Counted from the first letter of the stretch, positions 7,570 through 16,141 are shown. The stretch is 64,000 nucleotides of DNA from Clostridium hydrogenum (GCF_021432385.1 NZ_JAEACT010000002.1:2593501-2657500), one strand, 5' to 3'. The notes: generated by a model from the sequence alone, not told the origin. Numbers and translations: made by a program.

Positions 7570-9006
7570 TTATTTCTGTGCTTTTTCAGCTCTTATAGTT
7601 TTTCCTTTTATTGTTTTATTTTTAAGCGCTTCTAATACAATATTTCCCTTCCCACCAAGTACTTCAACATATGAAAAATTATCTTGTATATCGATTATTC
7701 CGACATCCTCTGGGTTTACACCTTCTATACTTGAAATAGTTCCAGCTATATCTCCTGGTCTTATTTTTTTCTTTTTTCCAGCACTAATATATATCTTTGT
7801 TATCTCCTTATTTATCTCTTTAGTTTTATTTTTCTTAGGCTTTACAACTTTTTTATTATATAGTTCTCTTCCGGCCTTAACCTCTTCTTCTGATGGAATT
7901 TCTCCTTTAACAATTTCAAGCTTAAACTTTTCTTCAATTTCCTGCAAAAACCTATATTCTCTTGGAGTTACAAATGTTATTGCCTTTCCTTCGCTGCCCG
8001 CACGACCAGTTCTACCCATCCTGTGAATGTAGCTTTCCTTTTCCATCGGTATATCATAATTTATAACATGTGTAACATTCTCTACATCAATTCCCCTAGC
8101 TGCTATATCCGTAGCAACAAGAAAAGTAAATTCTCCCCTTTTAAATTTGTTCATCATACTAGTTCTATCAGCCTGAAGCATTCCACCATGAAGTGCATTG
8201 CAAGAGTATCCTTTAGCTCTCATTTGTGAAGCTAGTTTCTCTACATTTTCTTTAGTTCTGCAAAATATCATTGCACAATCTGGTTTTTCTACACATATTA
8301 ATTTGTCTAATAAATTGAACTTCTTATCATTTTCTAACTCATAATAAGTTTGCTTTATCCTCTCCGCTACTGAACTTTTAGCTTGAATTTCTATATTAAT
8401 AGGTTCTTTCATATATGTACTGCTAAGCTCCAATATTTCCTCTGGCATAGTTGCAGAAAATAAAAGTGTTAGTTTCTTCTTTGGAAGCTTTTTTATTATA
8501 TCCTTAACTTGATCAATAAATCCCATATTAAGCATTTCATCAGCTTCATCTATAACAAGATATTTTATTTTTGAAACGTCTAAAGCCCCTCTTTCTATAA
8601 GATCAAAAGTTCTTCCAGGCGTACCAACTACAACATGAACCCTTTGCTTAAGTTCATTTAATTGAACACTTACTGGCTGCTTTCCAAAAATTGCAGCACA
8701 TCTTAATCTTTTAAATCTTCCTATATTATGAAAATCCTCTTTAATCTGATATGCAAGCTCCCTAGTTGGTGCAAGCACTAATACTTGAATCTTTCTTTCC
8801 TCAAGCTCTAGTTTTTCTGAAATAGGTATAGCAAAAGCAGCTGTTTTTCCACTTCCCGTCTGCGATTTTGCCATAACATCCTTATTTTTAAGAATCAAGG
8901 GTATAACCTTCTCCTGAACCTCTGAAGGCTTTTTATATCCCAATTTCTCTATAGCCTCTAAAATTTCTGTACTTAATCCTAAATCTTTAAAATTTAATTC
9001 ACTCAT
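7570..9006 (-). CDS. DEAD-box RNA helicase with DbpA-type RNA-binding tail
   Basis: A 478-residue ATP-dependent RNA helicase. In order: Q motif (residues 4-31), motif I AKSQTGSGKT (47-55), PTRELA (80-85), GTPGR (128-132), DEAD (153-156), SAT (184-186), and motif VI HRMGRTGRAG (328-337). The last ~75 residues (from about 400, IYISAGKKKKIRPGDIAG) form the DbpA/YxiN RNA-binding domain, which in relatives recognises hairpin 92 of 23S rRNA, so a role in large-subunit assembly or cold adaptation is likely. A Lys-rich linker (390-400) precedes it. All catalytic motifs are intact. It is transcribed alone, with a large palindromic repeat upstream. Confidence 0.93.
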   Translation of the reverse strand: MSELNFKDLGLSTEILEAIEKLGYKKPSEVQEKVIPLILKNKDVMAKSQTGSGKTAAFAIPISEKLELEERKIQVLVLAPTRELAYQIKEDFHNIGRFKRLRCAAIFGKQPVSVQLNELKQRVHVVVGTPGRTFDLIERGALDVSKIKYLVIDEADEMLNMGFIDQVKDIIKKLPKKKLTLLFSATMPEEILELSSTYMKEPINIEIQAKSSVAERIKQTYYELENDKKFNLLDKLICVEKPDCAMIFCRTKENVEKLASQMRAKGYSCNALHGGMLQADRTSMMNKFKRGEFTFLVATDIAARGIDVENVTHVINYDIPMEKESYIHRMGRTGRAGSEGKAITFVTPREYRFLQEIEEKFKLEIVKGEIPSEEEVKAGRELYNKKVVKPKKNKTKEINKEITKIYISAGKKKKIRPGDIAGTISSIEGVNPEDVGIIDIQDNFSYVEVLGGKGNIVLEALKNKTIKGKTIRAEKAQK

Positions 9007-9030
9007 TTTTTTACCTCAAACCTTTAATTT

Positions 9031-9330
9031 TATATATGTAAACTGCCTGAAACATTGAAATAGCAAATACCAAGTTCATCCTGACAAATTACAATTTTTA
9101 GAGCAGAGTACAAAGTACAGAGTACAGTGAAGGATGATTTACCTTTCGCGTTGCTCAGGTAAATCTTAAACTTAAATGTTCTCAGCTTCGCTGAGCGCCA
9201 TCAATAGCGCAATTGCGCAGCAATAAAAAAATAAGTTTTCAGATTTTTCGTAGTGCTAACGGAGAAAAATCAACCATCACTCTACTCTCTACTCTTTACT
9301 CTCTACTCTGATTCAAATTGTAATTTCCCC
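9031..9330. repeat. Family A compound palindrome, copy 1
   Basis: Core 9101-9310: left arm of heptamers (GAGTACA, AAGTACA, GAGTACA), then GTGAAGGATGATTT, three inner hairpins (GATTTACC...GGTAAATC; CTTCGCTGAGCGCC...GCGC; GATTTTTCG...AAAAATC) and a right arm of CTCTACT heptamers. An outer inverted pair AAATTACAATTT/AAATTGTAATTT flanks the core, and ACCAAGTTCATCCTGACA on the left matches the end of the copy at 48981-49310. No coding potential. Confidence 0.75.
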
Positions 9331-9436
9331 GTATACATTTTCAGTATTTATAATTTCATCTATCATAGTATACCACGAATACCGCCACTTTAGGCATCTT
9401 AAAAAAATTAATACTAGGTACATTTATTATTTGTTT

Positions 9437-9486
9437 GGCTATGTTTTAAATAAGTGTTGATTTTCACACTTATTTAAAACATAACC
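9437..9486. repeat. Family B hairpin repeat, copy 1
   Basis: About 50 bp: GGCTATGTTTTAAATAAGTG, a short loop TTGATTTTC, and its complement. Same sequence recurs at 21479, 30292 and 49937 in either orientation. Too AT-rich and lacking a T tail to be a simple terminator. Confidence 0.75.
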
Positions 9487-9570
9487 TTTTTTTAATTTTA
9501 AAGCTAGAAGTAAAACATGGCAATAAGTTATAATTAACTTATCTATAAAAATTATTATGGAAGTGATATT

Positions 9571-9864
9571 ATTTTAAAAGAAAATTTTAAAATTAACGAT
9601 ACCTGGAAAGAATACGAACTTGCCCTCACAAATGAATACGGCTTTATTGATTTATCTATTTCACCTTTTATTCAAAAGACGAAAGATCTTTTAATAGCAA
9701 ACAACTGCAAAAAAATATTAGATTTAGGTTGCGAAAATGGTAAACACAGCATATACCTAAATAGCTTTTGGCGTGCTACTATAAATAAAAGTACCTATAG
9801 CTTTCATGATTCTAAAAACAATGAATACCTATCAAAAGTATTCGATGTATTAACCATAAAATAA
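9571..9864 (+). pseudogene. Remnant of a SAM-dependent methyltransferase
   Basis: An open frame with no ATG, GTG or TTG start encodes about 97 residues beginning LKENFKINDTWKEYELALTN and containing KILDLGCENGKHSIYL, the motif I glycine-rich SAM-binding loop of class I methyltransferases. After this motif the family pattern stops and the frame ends at 9864, so most of the catalytic domain is missing. A ribosome-site-like GGAAGTG lies at 9559-9565. I read it as a decayed gene whose middle and end have been lost. It lies 18 bases upstream of the phosphodiesterase gene and may share its transcript. Confidence 0.6.
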
Positions 9865-9882
9865 GAAAGGTAGTGTAAATTT

Positions 9883-10425
9883 ATGAAATTATTTTTTATA
9901 TCCGATATTCATGGTTCAATCCATTATCTAAAAAAGGCCATAGAAAATTATGAAAAGGAAGCAGCCGATTTTATAGTTATTCTTGGAGATGAACTATATC
10001 ATGGTGCAAGAAATCCTCTTCCAGAAGGATATAATCCTAAAGAAGTAACTAACCTTTTAAATAAATATAGTGATAGGATAATTGCTGTAAGAGGAAATTG
10101 TGACAGTGAAGTTGATGAGATGGTCTTAGATTTTCCAATAATGTCTACCTACTCCTCAATACTTTACAAGGACAAAAGATTATTTTTAACACATGGACAT
10201 ATATACGGAGAAGACAATTTACCTAAACTTAAGGATGGGGATGTACTAATTTACGGTCATACACATATTCCTGTTGCTAAGAAAAAAGATACCATCTACA
10301 TAATAAACCCAGGTTCCATTTCTATGCCAAAAGAAAATAATCCTAATTCATATGGTGTTTTAGAAGATGATATTTTTAAAATAAAAGATTTGGATGGAAA
10401 TACTTTTATGGAATTGCATATTTAA
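9883..10425 (+). CDS. YfcE/MJ0936-family metallophosphodiesterase
   Basis: A 180-residue calcineurin-like phosphoesterase. All metal-binding motifs are visible: DIHGS (residues 8-12), GDELYHG (about 35-41), GNCDSE (about 71-76), THGH (about 108-111) and YGHTH (about 125-129). Relatives hydrolyse phosphodiesters with two divalent metal ions in the cytoplasm; the natural substrate is generally unknown. The ATG at 9883 follows AGAAAGGTAG. It is preceded by the methyltransferase remnant and followed directly by a family A palindrome. Confidence 0.92.
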   Translation: MKLFFISDIHGSIHYLKKAIENYEKEAADFIVILGDELYHGARNPLPEGYNPKEVTNLLNKYSDRIIAVRGNCDSEVDEMVLDFPIMSTYSSILYKDKRLFLTHGHIYGEDNLPKLKDGDVLIYGHTHIPVAKKKDTIYIINPGSISMPKENNPNSYGVLEDDIFKIKDLDGNTFMELHI

Positions 10426-10427
10426 AT

Positions 10428-10645
10428 CAGAGTACAGTTAAGGTTGATTTACCTTCCTTACGTCAGGTAAATCTTAAACTTAAATGTTGTTATATATAAA
10501 CCGCTTGAAACTTCAAACGGTTTATATATAACAACATTAATGCCGCGATTGCTTACGCAATCAAAAATAATTTTTAAGATTTTCTGTAGCTTTGCTACAG
10601 AAAACCATCCTTCATTGTACTCTGTACTCTGTACTTTGTACTCTG
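10428..10645. repeat. Family A compound palindrome, copy 2, with a smaller palindrome in its centre
   Basis: Left arm has a single heptamer (CAGAGTACAGTTAAGG); the right arm has four (TGTACTC, TGTACTC, TGTACTT, TGTACTC). The inner hairpins GATTTACC...GGTAAATC and GATTTTCTGTAGC...GCTACAGAAAA are present, but the central hairpin is replaced or split by an independent perfect palindrome at about 10486-10537 (TTGTTATATATAAACCG, loop CTTGAAACTTCAAA, complement), whose loop resembles family C. It lies between convergent genes. Confidence 0.75.
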
Positions 10646-10651
10646 GTCTAA

Positions 10652-11554
10652 TTATTTTGTCTTATCTAGAAACAGATTCTTAAATTTTTTATTTTCCTCT
10701 AAGCTCTTTAAATATTTTACAAAATCATTTTTAAGGTCATCCCTCTTTAAAGCAAACTCAACAGTGGCCTCTAAAAATCCAAGCTTATCTCCAACATCAT
10801 ACCTTCTGCCTTCAAAACTACAAGCATACATAGCTTCAAGCTGCATTAAACTTTTAAGAGCATCAGTCAATTGTATTTCTCCGCCCTTACCTGGCTTAGT
10901 ATTTTCTAATATATTAAATATTGCTGGCGTTATTATATATCTTCCTAAAATGGCTATATCTGAAGGTGCTTCTTCAACTTTAGGCTTTTCAACTAAATCT
11001 TTTACCTTATATACATTATCCTCTATATGCATGGAATCTATAATGCCATATTTGCATACATCATTATGTTTTACCTTTTGAACACCAACTATAGTTGTTT
11101 TATACTGGTTATAGCAATCCATTAACTGCTTTAAACATGGTGTTTTTGAATCTACTACATCATCACCAAGCATAACTGCAAATGGCTCATTACCAACAAA
11201 AGTCTTAGCACAACTAATAGCATGTCCAAGTCCCTTTGGCTCTTTTTGCCTAATGTAATAAATTTCAGCCATATTAGATATATCTTTAGCTATCTTAAGA
11301 AGATCTTCTTTTCCCTTACTTTCAAGCTCATTTTCTAGTTCTACAGACTTATCAAAATGATCCTCTATGGCTCTTTTATTTCTTCCTGTTATTATAAGTA
11401 TTTCTTCTATACCAGATGCTACGGCTTCTTCTATAATATATTGTATAGTTGGCTTATCAACTATTGGAAGCATTTCTTTAGGCTGCGCTTTTGTTGCTGG
11501 TAAAAATCTAGTTCCAAGACCAGCTGCTGGAATAATAGCTTTTTTTACTTTCAT
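10652..11554 (-). CDS. galU: UTP-glucose-1-phosphate uridylyltransferase
   Basis: A 300-residue nucleotidyltransferase that makes UDP-glucose from UTP and glucose 1-phosphate for glycolipid, teichoic-acid and capsule synthesis. The nucleotide-binding signature AAGLGTRFLPATKAQPKEML (near residue 10) and the VEKPK substrate motif (about 194) are intact, and the length matches bacterial GalU. The open frame extends to 11611, but the ATG at 11554 gives the usual start (MKVKKAIIPAAG) behind GAAGGGAAG. It stands alone, convergent with the phosphodiesterase gene; the family A element between them contains inverted sequences that could stop both transcripts. Confidence 0.95.
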   Translation of the reverse strand: MKVKKAIIPAAGLGTRFLPATKAQPKEMLPIVDKPTIQYIIEEAVASGIEEILIITGRNKRAIEDHFDKSVELENELESKGKEDLLKIAKDISNMAEIYYIRQKEPKGLGHAISCAKTFVGNEPFAVMLGDDVVDSKTPCLKQLMDCYNQYKTTIVGVQKVKHNDVCKYGIIDSMHIEDNVYKVKDLVEKPKVEEAPSDIAILGRYIITPAIFNILENTKPGKGGEIQLTDALKSLMQLEAMYACSFEGRRYDVGDKLGFLEATVEFALKRDDLKNDFVKYLKSLEENKKFKNLFLDKTK

Positions 11555-11698
11555 ATATAAAACTTCCCTTCTGCATTTATCCTTTTCCATATATACCATC
11601 TTAAAGTTCAAGTGGCATATCCTTAATTATATAATAAACTATAAATGTTAAAAAGTCATGAAAATACTGTGGCAAAAATATGGCAAGAGTTAATTAAA

Positions 11699-11795
11699 GA
11701 TAGACCACTGCGAAACTTAAAATTTATTTGTACCAAAATGCCGTCTTCTGGGCATTATGTTGCACATGAATTTTAATAGTTGAACTGATTTATCT
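11699..11795. repeat. Family C palindromic repeat, copy 2
   Basis: GATAGACCACTGCGAAACTT at the left, TGAACTGATTTATC at the right, with an inner AAAATGCCGTCTTCTGGGCATT hairpin (shown here only in part: ATGCCGTCTTCTGGGCAT). Lies between the divergent galU and PHP genes. Confidence 0.75.
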
Positions 11796-11838
11796 ATATC
11801 CAGATAAGCAATTTTAACTTTTCAACTTGCTAAAAATA

Positions 11839-11868
11839 TTGACATAAGAAAAAAAATGTTTATAAAAT
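11839..11868 (+). promoter_or_regulatory. Sigma-A-type promoter of the PHP gene
   Basis: TTGACA at 11839-11844, then TATAAA at 11861 (16-base spacer) or TAAAAT at 11863 (18-base spacer). The transcript would start about 35 bases before the PHP coding start at 11910. Confidence 0.65.
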
Positions 11869-11909
11869 TAGATGTAATTAAGATAATTTTATAGAATGGA
11901 AGTGCTTAT

Positions 11910-12671
11910 ATGAAAATAGATTTACATGTTCACGATAAAGAGCGTTCATCTTGTAGTAAATCAAGTGAAGATGAACAAATTATGGCAGCAATAAAATTTG
12001 GTTTAGATGGCTTAATATTTACAGATCATAATATTCTATCACCATTAGAACATATAAAAGAACTTAATAATAAATATAAACCATTTAAAATATATAGTGG
12101 AATTGAAATTGAAATGCAGGATACTCATGAACATATTCTTGTTCTTGGATTACATGATAAAATACTTCAAGACAAAAAATGGGTTTATGAAGATTTGTAT
12201 TCTTATGTTAAACAAAATAATGGATATATAGCATTCGCTCATCCTTTTCGATTTAAGGATTTTATAAAAGAAGATCTTGAAAAATTTGTACCCGATGCCA
12301 TAGAAGTACATTCTACTAATATAGGAATAGACGATAACCAAAAGATCAAACAATTAGCCGCAAAAATTAATACTAATTTAATTGGTAACTCAGATGCACA
12401 TCATTACACTAATGTTGGAATTTATTATAATGATTTAATAAATACACCTAATAGCGAAAAAGAACTAATCGAAATGCTAAAAAAAGGTGCTTATAAAATT
12501 TGTTCAGATTCAGAAAGAATTAGAAAACATAATGATGAGGTAAATAAAAAGGAACTGTTAATTAAACAATTAATCAAAGAAGGTAAAAATAAAAGCTACT
12601 ATCATGATATTACCGGAAATTGGGAAGGCGAATTTGAAAGAGTAGCTAAAGGAAAAACTTATAAAATTTGA
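11910..12671 (+). CDS. PHP-domain metal-dependent phosphoesterase
   Basis: A 253-residue protein with the PHP fold. The metal-ligand motifs are present: DLHVHD (H6, H8), FTDHN (D39, H40), the glutamate in YSGIEIEM, FAHPF and GNSDAHH. PHP proteins of this stand-alone class are trinuclear-metal phosphoesterases (for example nucleoside 3',5'-bisphosphate or histidinol phosphatase activity); the substrate here is not known. The last ~50 residues, rich in Lys and Glu, are outside the fold. A clear promoter precedes it and a GC-containing hairpin (12686-12715) follows. Confidence 0.85.
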   Translation: MKIDLHVHDKERSSCSKSSEDEQIMAAIKFGLDGLIFTDHNILSPLEHIKELNNKYKPFKIYSGIEIEMQDTHEHILVLGLHDKILQDKKWVYEDLYSYVKQNNGYIAFAHPFRFKDFIKEDLEKFVPDAIEVHSTNIGIDDNQKIKQLAAKINTNLIGNSDAHHYTNVGIYYNDLINTPNSEKELIEMLKKGAYKICSDSERIRKHNDEVNKKELLIKQLIKEGKNKSYYHDITGNWEGEFERVAKGKTYKI

Positions 12672-12679
12672 CCTAGTTC

Positions 12680-12724
12680 ATGTGCACCAAAATGCCTAAA
12701 AGACGGCATTTTGGTACAAATAAA
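12680..12724. repeat. Family C inner hairpin (half element), probably a shared terminator
   Basis: Perfect 11-base stem ACCAAAATGCC/GGCATTTTGGT (12686-12696 and 12705-12715) is the inner hairpin of family C without its outer arms. It lies exactly between the convergent PHP and hcp genes, whose stop codons are at 12671 and 12728, so it may end both transcripts. Confidence 0.65.
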
Positions 12725-12727
12725 TTT

Positions 12728-14320
12728 CTATAGATTTTCAAACATTTTTATATCATCGTCTACATTAGTTATTCCACCAATACCAAAGTTGTCTACAAGA
12801 ACCTTAGCAACATTTGGAGATAAAAATGCTGGAAGTGTTGGTCCAAGGTGAATGTTTTTAACTCCAAGATGTAATAATGCAAGTAATACTATTACAGCTT
12901 TTTGCTCATACCATGCTATGTTATATGCTATAGGGAGTTCATTTATATCTGAAAGTCCAAATACTTCTTTTAACTTAAGTGCTATTACAACTAATGAATA
13001 TGAATCGTTACATTGTCCTGCGTCAAGTACTCTTGGAATTCCACCTATGTCACCAAGGTTTAACTTGTTATATTTGTACTTAGCACAACCTGCTGTTAGT
13101 ATAACTGCATCCTTGGGAAGCTTTTCTGCAAATTCTGTGTAGTAATTTCTACTCTTTGCTCTTCCGTCACAACCTGCCATTACATAGAACTTTTTAATAG
13201 CTCCAGTTTTAACTGCTTCCACAACTTTATCTGCTAAAGCTATAACTTGATTGTGTGCAAAGCCTCCTATTATTTCACCTTTTTCTATTTCAGTTGGTGA
13301 TTGACATTTCTTTGCATGTTCAATTATTGCAGAGAAGTCCTTTGGCTCTCCATCTTCAATGTGTTTTACTCCTGGATACCCTGTTATTCCTGTTGTGTAC
13401 ATTCTATCTACATAAGATGCTTTTGGAGGAACAATACAGTTTGTAGTCATAAGTATTGGTCCATTGAAGCTTTCAAATTCTTCATTTTGTTTCCACCATG
13501 CATTCCCATAATTTCCAGCAAAGTGACTGTATTTCTTAAATGCAGGATAGTAATTTGCAGCTAACATTTCACTGTGAGTATATACATCTACTCCAGTTCC
13601 TTCTGTTTGTTTTAAAAGTTCTTCTATATCTTTTAAGTCATGTCCACTTATTAAAATTCCAGGATTATTTCTAACACCTATATTGACCTTTGTTATTTCT
13701 GGATTTCCATAAGTAGATGTATTAGCTTTGTCTAAAAGTGCCATTGCATCCACACCATATTTACCACATTCTAAAGCTAAAGCTACTAATTCATCTGCCC
13801 CTAAAGTATCATCTAAAGTTGCTGCTAAAGCTTTTTGCATAAATGCATGTATATTTTCATCATCATAATTTAGGTTAGTTGCATGCTTCATATAAGCAGC
13901 CATACCTTTAATTCCATAAGTTAAAAGTTCCCTTAAAGATCTTATATCCTCATTTTCAGTTGAAAGTACCCCAACAGCATTAGGTTTTTCATCTAAATCT
14001 GCATTTTCCCCTGCTGCTGAAATTTGTTTCTTTAATTCTTCCTTTAATTCAAGTCCTTTTGATATTCTTGTAGAAAATATATCTTCATCAAAATTTGCAT
14101 TTGTTATAGTTGCAAAAAGACTATCCATAACAAATTTATCTATTTCTTTATTTACTATATTTAAACTTGTTGCTTTTAAATTGTACAACGAAACAACTTT
14201 TAAAGTATATATTAATAAATCCTGTTTTCTCGCTAAATCCTCAGTTTTTCCACATACTCCTCTAACAGTACAACCCTTGCAGCCAGCTGCTTCTTGACAT
14301 TGATAACAAAACATACTCAT
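12728..14320 (-). CDS. hcp: Hybrid cluster protein (hydroxylamine/NO reductase)
   Basis: A 530-residue class III hybrid cluster protein. The N-terminal cysteines C5, C8, C17 and C23 ([17 protein letters not shown], then VRGVC) hold the cubane cluster; the later motifs [54 protein letters not shown] and AWYEQKA supply ligands to the hybrid Fe-S-O cluster. Family members reduce hydroxylamine and nitric oxide and are induced by nitrosative stress in anaerobes. The ATG follows GGAGG. Upstream is a promoter with a perfect 14-base palindrome centred near -41, the place expected for a CRP/FNR-type activator. Confidence 0.96.
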   Translation of the reverse strand: MSMFCYQCQEAAGCKGCTVRGVCGKTEDLARKQDLLIYTLKVVSLYNLKATSLNIVNKEIDKFVMDSLFATITNANFDEDIFSTRISKGLELKEELKKQISAAGENADLDEKPNAVGVLSTENEDIRSLRELLTYGIKGMAAYMKHATNLNYDDENIHAFMQKALAATLDDTLGADELVALALECGKYGVDAMALLDKANTSTYGNPEITKVNIGVRNNPGILISGHDLKDIEELLKQTEGTGVDVYTHSEMLAANYYPAFKKYSHFAGNYGNAWWKQNEEFESFNGPILMTTNCIVPPKASYVDRMYTTGITGYPGVKHIEDGEPKDFSAIIEHAKKCQSPTEIEKGEIIGGFAHNQVIALADKVVEAVKTGAIKKFYVMAGCDGRAKSRNYYTEFAEKLPKDAVILTAGCAKYKYNKLNLGDIGGIPRVLDAGQCNDSYSLVVIALKLKEVFGLSDINELPIAYNIAWYEQKAVIVLLALLHLGVKNIHLGPTLPAFLSPNVAKVLVDNFGIGGITNVDDDIKMFENL

Positions 14321-14359
14321 AATTTATAACCTCCATGTAAATTAATTTTCTATGGTTAG

Positions 14360-14401
14360 ATTATATTGTGTTATGAGATTTTAATCGGTAACCTAGGTTA
14401 C
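14360..14401 (-). promoter_or_regulatory. hcp promoter with activator-type palindrome
   Basis: -10 TATAAT at 14360-14365 (minus strand) and no good -35; instead a perfect 14-base palindrome GTAACCTAGGTTAC (14388-14401) lies centred about 41 bases before the expected start of transcription. That geometry fits class II activation by a CRP/FNR-family regulator such as HcpR, known to control hcp genes; the identity of the regulator is inference. Confidence 0.65.
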
Positions 14402-14422
14402 AAATTAATTATTATTTTTTTG

Positions 14423-14863
14423 CTATTTTTTTATTTTCCAATCTAAATTAAATTGACCTTCTGTTTTATTGCCTACAATTTTTAAATAAAACGTACCTGA
14501 TTCACTAGCTTTATATTCAAATTTTCCACTATTGTCATCAAGCAGATTTTTTACATTTTTCTTTTCAGGGCTTAGTAGCAATATCTTGAGAGCCCCTTTT
14601 TTTACCCTTGATGAATAGTTTACTGATAATTCCTCACCAGAATTAAGTTTTATATTTCTATGCTGTGTTCCATTTAGATAAGCATATTTCATATCCCAAC
14701 TATTAAAAGTAGAATTTTCAACAGACATTGTCGTAAAACAGCTATCAGACATAAATCCATTTTTTGAAATAATGTTTATTACAATAGCAATAATCGCAGC
14801 TGACAAAATTACAACAGCAATAAATATCATCCATACAATTTTATGTTTTTTAAATATATCCAT
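14423..14863 (-). CDS. Hypothetical membrane-anchored protein of the ECF-sigma operon
   Basis: A 146-residue protein I do not recognise. After a short basic N-terminus there is one membrane helix (about residues 9-32), then an exported ~110-residue domain predicted to be mostly beta strand, with Ser-, Asn- and Lys-rich sequence ending in LDWKIKK. The pattern (FEYKASESGTFYLKIVGN) recalls small pre-peptidase-C-like beta domains, a weak resemblance. The ATG at 14863 follows AAGGAGGAG; an upstream start at 14896 is less likely. It overlaps the preceding zinc-ribbon gene by 14 bases and is the last gene of the sigma-factor operon. Confidence 0.7.
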   Translation of the reverse strand: MDIFKKHKIVWMIFIAVVILSAAIIAIVINIISKNGFMSDSCFTTMSVENSTFNSWDMKYAYLNGTQHRNIKLNSGEELSVNYSSRVKKGALKILLLSPEKKNVKNLLDDNSGKFEYKASESGTFYLKIVGNKTEGQFNLDWKIKK

Positions 14864-15227
14864 CCCTGTTATCTCCTCCTTCGTACTTTGCAGCACACTT
14901 AGGGCAATATTCCCATTCTTCTTCCATAAAAGCTCCGCATTTTTTACATTCCTTGCCTAATCTATATCCGCAGTGTGGACATGTGCCCATATTTTTTTCT
15001 ATAGCTTTTTTACAATTGGGACATTTTTTTTCATTACCTCTTGTAACAATTAAATATACAATAAGTGGAATAGGACAATTAAATAAACCAAGTATCCCCC
15101 ACAGTACTGCAAATCTATTATTTCTATTTCTTGCATCAAGATATATCCAAAGTGATTGTCCAAGCCATAAAAGCAAAATTATAAATAAAATTGCAAAGCC
15201 AATTAGCGACCCATAAATTGAACTCAT
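14850..15227 (-). CDS. Membrane protein with C-terminal double zinc ribbon
   Basis: A 125-residue protein with two membrane helices (about residues 6-28 and 40-62), the first resembling the PLDc_N/YxlD-like anchor, followed by two cytoplasmic zinc ribbons: CPNC...CPHC (about 69-87) and CKKC...CPKC (about 94-112). Zinc ribbons attached to small membrane anchors are common in clostridial signalling operons. It overlaps the upstream 99-residue gene by four bases (ATGA) and the downstream gene by 14, so all are translationally coupled with the sigma factor. By analogy with the Bacillus sigY operon it could help hold the sigma factor inactive; this is inference. Confidence 0.75.
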   Translation of the reverse strand: MSSIYGSLIGFAILFIILLLWLGQSLWIYLDARNRNNRFAVLWGILGLFNCPIPLIVYLIVTRGNEKKCPNCKKAIEKNMGTCPHCGYRLGKECKKCGAFMEEEWEYCPKCAAKYEGGDNRDGYI

Positions 15228-15523
15228 CTTACATCATTATCCTTTCCATATATTTTTATTGGTTTAAGTAAAATTAAAATTGGAGCTGGTAAAACAATTA
15301 AAAAGTTTAAAAGTATAACTGCAGCTACTCCTAATTTTACTGTAGCTATTACTTCAAACATAATTATAATAAATGCAACAAAAGCATACGCACAATCTTG
15401 TAATATCAATAGTTTTCTTCTATTACTTTTTTCAACCTTTTCTATTAATTTTAAAGTATCTATTTCTTTAATAAAGCCCATTTTTTGAAGATTGTCATCA
15501 AAAACACTTTCATCTTTTTTCAT
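15224..15523 (-). CDS. Small two-helix membrane protein, candidate anti-sigma factor (YxlC-like position)
   Basis: A 99-residue protein with a charged cytoplasmic N-terminus (1-42) and two membrane helices (about 45-64 and 68-88). It directly follows the ECF sigma gene, overlapping it by 14 bases, the place where membrane-bound anti-sigma factors are normally encoded. Size and topology resemble YxlC of the Bacillus sigY operon. No zinc-binding HxxxCxxC anti-sigma motif is present. The ATG follows AGAGAGGTGGG. Function as an anti-sigma factor is inferred from position only. Confidence 0.7.
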   Translation of the reverse strand: MKKDESVFDDNLQKMGFIKEIDTLKLIEKVEKSNRRKLLILQDCAYAFVAFIIIMFEVIATVKLGVAAVILLNFLIVLPAPILILLKPIKIYGKDNDVR

Positions 15524-16067
15524 AGTCCCACCTCTCTTTATTACAAATGTCCTTTAATCTTTTTATAGTATTATGCAATCGTGATTTTACAGTTCCTTCT
15601 GAACAATTCATAATGCCACTTATTTCTTCCATGCTATACCCATAATAATGTTTTAAAATAAAAGTAACTCTCTTCTCATAACTCATAGCTTGAAGTTCTT
15701 TAAGTGCCTTTTCAACTTGAAGTTTATCAAAAACTGTATTTTCAACATTTACTTCGCTTTCTAAAAAGCTTTTTTCCTCAATATTGCTCGTTTCAAATCT
15801 TTTTATTTTCTTAATTTCATTTCTATAAAGATTTAATGATATTTGAATAAGCCAACTTGAAAACTTACTTTCTCCTCTAAAACTTTTTATATGAATCATA
15901 GCTTTCATTAAAGTTTCTTGAACCAAATCCTCAGAAAAATTCAAATTCCCTGTTAACTTAATTAAAAATCCATAGAGGGTTTTATAGTTTTGTTGAAATA
16001 GTATATTCATTGCATTTCTGCTGCCATTTTGAGCTTCTTTTATAAGTTCACTTTCTTCCAAAAACAT
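15510..16067 (-). CDS. ECF RNA polymerase sigma factor
   Basis: A 185-residue sigma-70 family protein of the extracytoplasmic-function group. Region 2 (about residues 15-85) carries FSEDLVQETLMKA and FRGESKFSSWLIQISLN; region 4 (about 125-178) carries YGYSMEEISGIMNCSEGTVKSRL, the helix-turn-helix that reads the -35 element. Length and order fit SigY/SigW-type factors. First gene of a four-gene operon with overlapping reading frames. A TGAAC-N16-TGTC promoter immediately upstream (16092-16116) suggests the operon is transcribed by its own sigma factor, the usual autoregulation. Confidence 0.93.
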   Translation of the reverse strand: MFLEESELIKEAQNGSRNAMNILFQQNYKTLYGFLIKLTGNLNFSEDLVQETLMKAMIHIKSFRGESKFSSWLIQISLNLYRNEIKKIKRFETSNIEEKSFLESEVNVENTVFDKLQVEKALKELQAMSYEKRVTFILKHYYGYSMEEISGIMNCSEGTVKSRLHNTIKRLKDICNKERWDYEKR

Positions 16068-16091
16068 CCCTCCATTTCTTTTTATATATAA

Positions 16092-16116
16092 GACAATTCA
16101 AATTAAAAAAAGTTCA
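16092..16116 (-). promoter_or_regulatory. ECF-type autoregulatory promoter
   Basis: Minus strand: TGAAC (16112-16116), 16 bases including a T run, TGTC (16092-16095). This matches the TGAAC / CGTC architecture and spacing of ECF promoters in Bacilli and Clostridia, with one base changed in the -10. The start codon of the sigma gene lies 25 bases downstream. Confidence 0.7.
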
Positions 16117-16141
16117 TTTATTTTCATAATATCAAAAAATA

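Noticed and set aside
12680..12724. Possible tRNA or small RNA gene
   Set aside because: Only one hairpin, no cloverleaf; matches the inner part of family C.
13255..13564. Overlapping plus-strand frames of 63 and 87 codons
   Set aside because: Antisense to the well-supported hcp gene.
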